A DNA stretch of 50,826 bases, taken from the IMG/VR virus record IMGVR_UViG_3300025669_000046, positions 1 to 50,826 of that record; one strand, given 5' to 3'. The notes under the pieces were generated by a model. That model was given only the letters and a program-made list of their open reading frames with translations. It had not been told where the DNA came from and did not search any database. Shown here one piece after another: positions 46,055-50,826 of this stretch (the stretch's first letter is position 1; the number at the start of each line of letters is the position of its first letter). The position numbers and the translations under genes were made by a program. The stretch comes from a virus.

Positions 46055-46503
46055 TAGATATGACAAAGCAACATTTAGAGAGTTACTTAAGCAGGAGTCT
46101 GAAGCAGTACAATGATTTATGGTACTTGAAGCTTCAGGTAATGCCTTTGGCACACACACAGACACCCGCGGATTACATTGTGCTCTCAAAGGATAATAAA
46201 TATTTAGTTGAATGTAAGGAATGCAAGAACGATATTTTCAGTTTCGATCGACTCACTCAGGAGCATGAGTTAAGTGTGTTCCAGAGTAAGTTCAAGAGCA
46301 ATCGGAGTTATTTACTATTAATGTTCTGGAAAGAAAGATTGAATAAGTCATCTATATACCTAATTCCAATCAATGCATATTTAAGACATAAGTCCCGGAC
46401 GAAAAAGAGATCTATAAATCTTAAAGAATGCCAAGATCAATTTATGATTTATAAAGTAATGCTAACCGAGAACAATTTATTAAATTTAAATGACCTGAGA
46501 TGA
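46051..46503 (+). CDS. RecU/Hjc-like PD-(D/E)XK nuclease
   Basis: 150 residues. Core motif 'HTQTPADYIVLSKDNKYLVE' then 'CKECKN' (Asp in PADY, E-x-K in VECKECK), followed by 'FSFDRLTQEHELSVFQSKF' and 'RSYLLLMFWKERL'. This matches RecU-type Holliday junction resolvases and related nucleases, including the conserved Q/H region after the E-x-K. An N-terminal helix 'MTKQHLESYLSRSLKQYND' fits the family start. A second ATG at 46060 is possible. It is coupled to the BCS1-like gene. Recombination or packaging-related junction resolution is the likely job. Confidence 0.7.
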   Translation: MIDMTKQHLESYLSRSLKQYNDLWYLKLQVMPLAHTQTPADYIVLSKDNKYLVECKECKNDIFSFDRLTQEHELSVFQSKFKSNRSYLLLMFWKERLNKSSIYLIPINAYLRHKSRTKKRSINLKECQDQFMIYKVMLTENNLLNLNDLR

Positions 46504-46510
46504 ATTATGT

Positions 46511-46663
46511 ATGTTTAAGTATGTGTATTTATGTGAGATTTATATTGGCCTTGAGGTGTACAAGCACAAGATTTTCAATTCAAAAGTTAATGCAACACGA
46601 TGGGTACAGAATAACGCGAGCATAATGGAAGATTACCAGATTAAAGAAATGCAGGTGTATTGA
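46511..46663 (+). CDS. Unknown small protein, 50 residues
   Basis: Translation MFKYVYLCEIYIGLEVYKHK ... DYQIKEMQVY. Pattern 'YVYLCEIYIGLEVYKHKIFN' followed by 'NATRWVQNNA' resembles small phage proteins with a strand-strand-helix unit. No clear ribosome binding site. Less AT-rich than its neighbours. Function unknown. Confidence 0.45.
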   Translation: MFKYVYLCEIYIGLEVYKHKIFNSKVNATRWVQNNASIMEDYQIKEMQVY

Positions 46664-46669
46664 TAATTC

Positions 46670-46861
46670 ATGGTAGTAAGGGGAGATCACATAGACTCGG
46701 GATTAAAGATTCATAACTCGGGAAAGACACAGGGATCGAGTTGTAGTATAATTCATAAAATGCGAGCGAACAGACTTATGAAGTTTATATTTCAAAAGGA
46801 TTTAACAGATGAAGAATTACAGGATTACATTTTATATGATAAAATTAAAAAGGAGAAATAA
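46670..46861 (+). CDS. Unknown small protein, 63 residues
   Basis: Translation MVVRGDHIDSGLKIHNSGKT; 'SIIHKMRANRLMKFIFQKDL' then an acidic helix 'DEELQDYILYDKIKKEK'. Basic, His-containing N-terminus. Starts 6 nt after the previous stop. Not recognised. Confidence 0.45.
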   Translation: MVVRGDHIDSGLKIHNSGKTQGSSCSIIHKMRANRLMKFIFQKDLTDEELQDYILYDKIKKEK

Positions 46862-46864
46862 TTT

Positions 46865-47236
46865 ATGTTACTAGAAAAAATACAAAATCAAGAAAAAGAG
46901 ATTGAAAGCAATAATACAAGATTGCTAAATGTAAAGCGTGAATTTCAGGACAAAATTGAGACACTAAAAAAGAAGTTCAGTAATAAAGACACTAAAGAAT
47001 TTTGTGATATATTTTTCAGAGCACCCTCAGCAGAGAAGTATAGCTTCGAAGAATCTCAGATTAATATTATTAAGTATAAAATAATTAAACAAGATATTAA
47101 AACAAATAAAGGCGATTCTAAGATTGATAAAAATGTAGTGTTATTTTCAATTAATGTAACTATAAATCAATTCAAGGAAAGATTTGATGAAATCAATAAT
47201 ATTTTAGTAAACTTAAAAGATATAATGGAGGAATGA
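46865..47236 (+). CDS. Coiled-coil protein, 123 residues
   Basis: AAGGAG precedes the ATG. Residues 1-45 are a coiled coil ('KIQNQEKEIESNNTRLLNVK'); the middle 'CDIFFRAPSAEKYSFEESQI' looks like a short ordered part; residues 85-123 are a second helix pair. The gene ends overlapping the next start. Function unknown. Confidence 0.5.
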   Translation: MLLEKIQNQEKEIESNNTRLLNVKREFQDKIETLKKKFSNKDTKEFCDIFFRAPSAEKYSFEESQINIIKYKIIKQDIKTNKGDSKIDKNVVLFSINVTINQFKERFDEINNILVNLKDIMEE

Positions 47237-47238
47237 AT

Positions 47239-47502
47239 ATGGTAAAAAAGAAAATAGTAAAAAGAAAGAAAAAGAATGATATGGTTGTATTAAATCAAAA
47301 GAATATAATCAAGAGTTTAGAGCATGAAATTGATACAGACATACAAACTGTTTTAAAAAATAAAGTAAAAAATAAGTTAAAACAAATCAGAAAGACAAAG
47401 AAGATATTATCAATGCAAGAAATCGATTTACAAGACATTTTAACAGGAAAAAAGAACTTCTCGGAGTCTGACTTACTTTTTGAAGATTCTGAAGAATGGT
47501 GA
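47239..47502 (+). CDS. Basic small protein, 87 residues
   Basis: ATG at 47239 lies 9 nt after GGAGG; the ATG two codons earlier is too close to it. Translation starts MVKKKIVKRKKKNDMVVLNQ, a Lys-rich N-terminus, with an acidic C-terminus 'SDLLFEDSEEW'. The basic start may bind nucleic acid. No family recognised. Confidence 0.5.
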   Translation: MVKKKIVKRKKKNDMVVLNQKNIIKSLEHEIDTDIQTVLKNKVKNKLKQIRKTKKILSMQEIDLQDILTGKKNFSESDLLFEDSEEW

Positions 47503-47507
47503 TTTTA

Positions 47508-47849
47508 ATGAGAACATCAATGGGATTTAATACAAAAAATATAGAAGATAAGTTTTATATATTTAATAAAACTGCATATGTTTCGATGTATGATACTATG
47601 TATATACTAAAAGATATTAAAGTACAAAATATAGATGTTACAATTGATAATGGAATACAACCATATTATACATTAAACGATAGGGTTGAGCATAGAAAAG
47701 AATTCAATTTAACAAATATGAATTTTAGTATTACTGGTGAAAAGCTAGAAGTTTCACAGGGTGAAGATTACATTGATGTTTTAGTTAAGAACATTAGCAC
47801 TGATAAATTGCTTAATATGCTATATAAAAAAATGAAGACTAGAAAATAA
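47508..47849 (+). CDS. Unknown 113-residue protein
   Basis: ATG at 47508 with GGTGAT 4-5 nt upstream (the upstream ATG at 47496 is inside the previous gene's end). Translation MRTSMGFNTKNIEDKFYIFN; beta-rich middle 'YILKDIKVQNIDVTIDNGIQ' and 'SITGEKLEVSQGEDYIDVLV'. Soluble; no motif recognised. Confidence 0.5.
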   Translation: MRTSMGFNTKNIEDKFYIFNKTAYVSMYDTMYILKDIKVQNIDVTIDNGIQPYYTLNDRVEHRKEFNLTNMNFSITGEKLEVSQGEDYIDVLVKNISTDKLLNMLYKKMKTRK

Positions 47850-47863
47850 TAAAGTGAATAATT

Positions 47864-49345
47864 ATGAAGATTGAGGTTTCAATGATTGTTAAGAATGAAG
47901 AAGCAGTGCTAGAGCGTTGTCTCGAGTCAGTCAAGGATGCGGATTTGATTACGATAATCGACACAGGATCGACTGATAAAACAATTAAGATCGGTAAGAA
48001 GTACACAAGCAAGATTTATTATGGTGATAGATACAAATGGCGAGGAGATTTTGCATTCCATAGAAATCAGGCATTGAATAAATGCAAGAAAGGAAATTGG
48101 ATATTAATAATTGACGCAGACGAGGTCCTAGAAAAAGGTGGTATTCAGAAAATTAGAGAATTTATAAAGGGCATAAATCCAGATATAAAAAAAGGTATAA
48201 TATTCAATACAATTTCGTCTACAATTCAGAACACACAGAATAGACAAGTCCGGATGTTTTACAATGATGGGAGCATTAAATGGCATGGGGTTGCACATAA
48301 CTATTTAGACGCAAAAGAATCTGAGAAGATTGATAGTGACTTAACAATTCATTATGGTCATTCACCGACTCATGCAAAAGACCCAGATCGGACATTTAAA
48401 ATTTTAAAAAAGTATGTAAAGAATAATATAAATTGTACAAGAGAGAAGTATTATTTAGCCAAGGAATATTATTATAGAAGAGACACAGACAAAGCTCTTA
48501 TGTATTTTGATGAATATACCAATGAATCTAATCATATAGCAGAGGTAGCTGATGCATACATGATATCTGCGTACTGCTTTTATAACACAGGCAAGTTCCA
48601 GGACGCCAAAGCATGCTGCATCAAAGCAATTCTATGCAATGCAGACTTCAAGGAACCATTTATTTTAATGTCCAAGATCTCAGGTTCACAGAGGAACAAC
48701 AAAAAGTGGCTCGAGTTTAGTGAACTTTGTAATAACAAAGATGTTTTGTTTGTTCGAACTAAGAATTCTAAACCAATTAAAAAAGAAGAAAAGACAGAGG
48801 AATACTACAATCAATTATTCAGCAATGATTATGACATGTCGAGGTATGAAAGAATATTTAGTAAAATTAAAAATATAACAGGTGAAACAAAAATTCTAGA
48901 CATTGGTTGTGGGACTGGTAAATTAAGTACATATTACAAGTCAGTAAATGACTATCATGGATTTGATTTTAGTAAAGTAGCAATCGATAAAGCAAATAAA
49001 AAGTATAAAAATAAAATGTTTTGGATTAGTGATGTATACAATAAAATTAATTATAGTCTTCAGTATAATTATTATATTTGCACAGAGGTCTTTGAGCATG
49101 TGAATGACTTAAAACTCTTAGAGAATGTAGATTCAGGACAAAAGATTATTTTCTCAGTCCCATCATTTAATGATCCCGCACATTTAAGAACATATACTGA
49201 GGAATTAGTTAAAAGTAGATACAAAGGTATTTTAGACATAAAGAGTATTATGAGATTCAATTGGGATTTAAAAAATAAAAAATGGGATAGTGCAATATCA
49301 AATACAGACTTGTACATTTTATTAGTTAATGCGATTAAGAAATAG
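47864..49345 (+). CDS. Glycosyltransferase (GT2) - TPR - SAM methyltransferase fusion
   Basis: 493 residues. Residues 1-190 are a family 2 glycosyltransferase: 'VSMIVKNEEAVLERCLESVK', 'IIDTGSTDKTIKI', 'HRNQALNKCKKGNWILIIDA' with D84-x-D86, and 'WHGVAHNYLD'. Residues about 195-290 are TPR-like helical repeats ('YLAKEYYYRRDTDKALMYFD', 'AYCFYNTGKFQDAKACCIKA'). Residues 320-493 are a class I methyltransferase: 'ETKILDIGCGTGKLSTYYKS' (D346), 'YHGFDFSKVAIDKA' and 'CTEVFEHVNDL'. The first two parts resemble SunS-type GT-TPR enzymes. It could decorate virion or host surface glycans or proteins. Substrate unknown. Less AT-rich than surrounding small genes in parts. Confidence 0.8.
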   Translation: MKIEVSMIVKNEEAVLERCLESVKDADLITIIDTGSTDKTIKIGKKYTSKIYYGDRYKWRGDFAFHRNQALNKCKKGNWILIIDADEVLEKGGIQKIREFIKGINPDIKKGIIFNTISSTIQNTQNRQVRMFYNDGSIKWHGVAHNYLDAKESEKIDSDLTIHYGHSPTHAKDPDRTFKILKKYVKNNINCTREKYYLAKEYYYRRDTDKALMYFDEYTNESNHIAEVADAYMISAYCFYNTGKFQDAKACCIKAILCNADFKEPFILMSKISGSQRNNKKWLEFSELCNNKDVLFVRTKNSKPIKKEEKTEEYYNQLFSNDYDMSRYERIFSKIKNITGETKILDIGCGTGKLSTYYKSVNDYHGFDFSKVAIDKANKKYKNKMFWISDVYNKINYSLQYNYYICTEVFEHVNDLKLLENVDSGQKIIFSVPSFNDPAHLRTYTEELVKSRYKGILDIKSIMRFNWDLKNKKWDSAISNTDLYILLVNAIKK

Positions 49346-49355
49346 GTGATTTAGA

Positions 49356-49628
49356 ATGATGAAGATTATATATTTTTATGCAGAGGGATATTCTGAGTGC
49401 AAGGTATTAAGTGCAATCTTGAATGAGATTGAAAAGGAACAGAGTTTAATCATCGCTAGAATTAATTGCGATGTGAATAAAGAATTAATAGATGTGTATA
49501 GCATTACAATAGTCCCGACATTAATATTCTTAGATAATGATAATAACATAGTAAAGCGAGTAGCAGGATTTATTTCTAAAGAAGTTATAATAGAGATATT
49601 AAAGTATCATAACCCAAAAATTAATTAA
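49356..49628 (+). CDS. Thioredoxin-like protein with altered active site
   Basis: 90 residues. The fold pattern is clear: strand 'KIIYFYAEGYSECK', helix, strand 'SLIIARINCDVN', 'YSITIVPTLIFLDNDNNIVK' with the cis-Pro, and 'RVAGFISKEVIIEILKYH'. The usual WCGPC is replaced by YSECK, so only the second Cys (C15) remains; it cannot form the standard disulfide but might act as a monothiol or in a protein complex. GGTGATT precedes the ATG. Follows the glycosyltransferase by 10 nt. Confidence 0.75.
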   Translation: MMKIIYFYAEGYSECKVLSAILNEIEKEQSLIIARINCDVNKELIDVYSITIVPTLIFLDNDNNIVKRVAGFISKEVIIEILKYHNPKIN

Positions 49629-49652
49629 ATATAAAACAAGGAGAAATAGAAT

Positions 49653-49814
49653 ATGAATAAAACATGTTGTAATTACGACCAGAATTGCGCGAAGATAATT
49701 GTGCAGTGTGGGTTTGTGTATATAGCGGATGACTATGGTAGCATGGTCAAGATTGAAGAAAAAGATTTTAATAATTTAATGCAAAGATATAAAGATTATA
49801 AGAAGGAGGAATAG
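49653..49814 (+). CDS. Small Cys-containing protein, 53 residues
   Basis: Translation MNKTCCNYDQNCAKIIVQCG ... QRYKDYKKEE; four Cys in the first 19 residues. AAGGAG precedes the ATG. Overlap-free, 2 nt before the next gene. Possibly a small zinc or redox protein; unrecognised. Confidence 0.55.
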   Translation: MNKTCCNYDQNCAKIIVQCGFVYIADDYGSMVKIEEKDFNNLMQRYKDYKKEE

Positions 49815-49816
49815 AT

Positions 49817-50020
49817 ATGGATAAAAGAAGCGATACATTATTTAAGTATACAAATAGTGGATTTCAAATGGTAAGTGACGATGGTAAGGGTTTTACATTT
49901 AGAAAGAAGTTCAATAACTGGGCATTCATTTTGTTACTAATTTTCACATTTTTTGGTGGAATTATTTATTTAATTTATCATTTCACAAAAAAAACAATGT
50001 ATATTAAGTATAAAAAATAA
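49817..50020 (+). CDS. Small membrane protein, 67 residues
   Basis: GGAGG precedes the ATG. Translation MDKRSDTLFKYTNSGFQMVS, a hydrophobic segment at about 35-54 ('WAFILLLIFTFFGGIIYLIY') and a basic end. The N-terminal 30 residues could be a small cytoplasmic domain. Last gene of the plus-strand block, followed directly by the bidirectional terminator. Confidence 0.55.
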   Translation: MDKRSDTLFKYTNSGFQMVSDDGKGFTFRKKFNNWAFILLLIFTFFGGIIYLIYHFTKKTMYIKYKK

Positions 50021-50041
50021 ACACCTAATACTCACCATTTT

Positions 50042-50071
50042 TGTAGGGGTATATTGCCTATTACCCCTACA
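50042..50071. terminator. Bidirectional terminator between converging operons
   Basis: TGTAGGGGTA (50042-50051) and its exact complement TACCCCTACA (50062-50071), 10-nt loop. It lies between the last plus-strand gene (stop 50020) and the stop of the minus-strand holin-like gene (50087). T-rich on the upstream side (ATTTTTG). Confidence 0.7.
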
Positions 50072-50086
50072 CCTAACACCATATAT

Positions 50087-50278
50087 TCAATACTTAATTA
50101 ATCCTTTATTTGTGAAATATCTTATTATGAAATTAGCAATAGATGCAAATCCTAATGTGATTCCTGCTTCTAATTGACCAACAATAAAGCTTAATACTGC
50201 TAATACAAATAGACCTGCATTAATCCATAATGTCTTTGACTTCCACCATTCCTTAACTAAAATTATTTCTTTAACCAT
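50087..50278 (-). CDS. Holin-like small membrane protein
   Basis: 63 residues. N-terminal polar 'VKEIILVKEWWKSKTLWINA', then hydrophobic segments at about 18-34 and 38-53 ('ITLGFASIANFIIRYF'), and a basic end. The 'KEWWKSKT-W-N----L' opening is seen in several phage holin-like proteins of about this size. GGAG precedes the ATG. It is last in the presumed lysis cassette. Holin function is inferred from size, topology and place. Confidence 0.55.
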   Translation of the reverse strand: MVKEIILVKEWWKSKTLWINAGLFVLAVLSFIVGQLEAGITLGFASIANFIIRYFTNKGLIKY

Positions 50279-50303
50279 GTTAAATCATCTCCTTTATATT
50301 TTT

Positions 50304-50414
50304 TCAATATATTTTACATAGAATTATAAAAATTAGAATTAATACAAAAAATAAATATAAATATATCAAATCCAATTCTATCTTCTTAATCTGTCTATAT
50401 CTTGTATAATACAT
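50304..50414 (-). CDS. Small single-pass membrane protein, 36 residues
   Basis: Translation MYYTRYRQIKKIELDLIYLY followed by a hydrophobic stretch 'LFFVLILIFIILCKIY'. Its ATG lies 1 nt after the stop of the upstream transglutaminase-like gene, suggesting coupling. Basic N-terminus, one membrane helix: could be a holin/antiholin-type helper. Function unknown. Confidence 0.45.
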   Translation of the reverse strand: MYYTRYRQIKKIELDLIYLYLFFVLILIFIILCKIY

Positions 50415-50415
50415 T

Positions 50416-50826
50416 TTAGAACTGCTCCTGTTTAGATTTTCCTGAGAAAAACCAATTGCTTAGTCCATTTAGCATACTGCCTTGTGTTATTTTATACTTA
50501 CTACCCTGTAACAGAATAGGCTTTCTCTTTGAAGTAGTTTCTATCACATACCATTTACCATCTTCAAATTTAGCAAGTCCAAAGCTATGACCAACTTCTT
50601 TATTATTCTGTGTTAGATAACCTGTTGCATTGAACACTCTTTCAGGATTAACACCACAGATGTTACAAGCAGTAATCCAAAGAATTGTAGAGTCCTCACA
50701 GTCACCAAGTCTACCATAGTATGTCTCAGTCGGCATTCTCCAGTTCTCACCAGCCTTACCAAGTCTAGACACGTCAGTTTCATACTTACAAATATCACAA
50801 GACAAATCCCTTAGTTTAATAATTAA
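50416..50826 (-). CDS. Transglutaminase-like cysteine enzyme, possible endolysin (5' end outside window)
   Basis: The frame is open to the right window edge, so the N-terminus is missing; 137 codons are visible. Core 'YYGRLGDCEDSTILWITACN' gives the nucleophile Cys in the 'GDCED' motif of transglutaminase-like proteases; 'VGHSFGLAKFEDGKWYVIET' supplies the His and a following acidic residue. Enzymes with this Cys-His-Asp arrangement include pseudomurein endoisopeptidases of methanogen viruses and other wall- or peptide-cleaving proteins. Two small membrane-protein genes follow, as in a lysis cassette. Which bond it cuts cannot be told from this fragment. Confidence 0.65.
   Translation of the reverse strand, partial: LIIKLRDLSCDICKYETDVSRLGKAGENWRMPTETYYGRLGDCEDSTILWITACNICGVNPERVFNATGYLTQNNKEVGHSFGLAKFEDGKWYVIETTSKRKPILLQGSKYKITQGSMLNGLSNWFFSGKSKQEQF

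Noticed and set aside
50613-50798. 61-codon second minus-strand frame inside the transglutaminase-like gene
   Set aside because: Overlaps the main frame completely and shows no family pattern; the Cys/His motif frame is the real gene.

Overview
The window reads as about 51 kb of an AT-rich, tailed-virus-type (HK97-fold) genome or provirus that infects an archaeon. Evidence for an archaeal host: near-identical TATA boxes (TTTATAAA, about 20-30 nt before the expected transcription start) stand in front of most gene blocks; many starts are preceded by GGTGAT/AGGTGA, the Shine-Dalgarno form that matches archaeal 16S rRNA; the tRNA-Thr has a U discriminator and no encoded CCA; and the replication genes look archaeal (MCM-like helicase, archaeo-eukaryotic primase, a clamp-loader N-terminus). 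The exact host is not identifiable; an AT-rich euryarchaeon such as a methanogen would fit.

Layout. The minus strand from about 23.4 kb down to 1 is the late (structural) block: large terminase with an intein, a portal fused to a MuF-like tail, a long modular protein with seven capsid-targeting-like repeats, a protease/scaffold fusion, the major capsid protein, a capsid-decoration-like protein, then repeat-rich fibre/adhesin proteins (LamG, formylglycine-generating-enzyme/C-type-lectin fold) and a fibre gene running off the left edge. No tape measure, tail tube or sheath gene is visible. A tRNA-Thr gene lies just upstream of the terminase promoter. The minus strand from 23.5 to 30.2 kb is a run of small, mostly unknown accessory genes with strong ribosome binding sites. 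Between 29.05 and 30.97 kb lie two gene-free regions with 13-bp iterons, a perfect 28-bp palindrome, a 20-bp-stem hairpin and an inverted iteron array; these are the best origin or partition candidates.

The plus strand from 31.0 to 50.0 kb is the replication/early block: ribbon-helix-helix regulator, MCM-like ATPase, AEP primase, a candidate ssDNA-binding protein, a Cas4-like-nuclease/SF2-helicase fusion, a DNA methyltransferase carrying a clamp-loader N-terminus, a family A DNA polymerase, a BCS1-like AAA+ ATPase, a RecU/Hjc-like nuclease, a glycosyltransferase-TPR-methyltransferase fusion and a thioredoxin-like protein. It ends at a bidirectional terminator that faces a minus-strand lysis-like cassette (transglutaminase-like enzyme, small membrane proteins). 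If the genome is circular, the late operon would continue leftward off position 1 and re-enter at the right edge to end in that cassette.

Mobile DNA is dense: at least five free-standing homing endonuclease genes or fragments in the late block, one in the early block, and one intein. The observations most worth checking are: (1) a GC-rich, adenine-depleted 3' end of the lectin-fold gene that looks like the variable region of a diversity-generating retroelement acting in trans; (2) the repeated T4-like capsid-targeting motif; (3) the clamp-loader/methyltransferase chimera; (4) two distinct shared promoter architectures, one for replication genes and one for structural genes; (5) the iteron/palindrome region near 29.2 kb.
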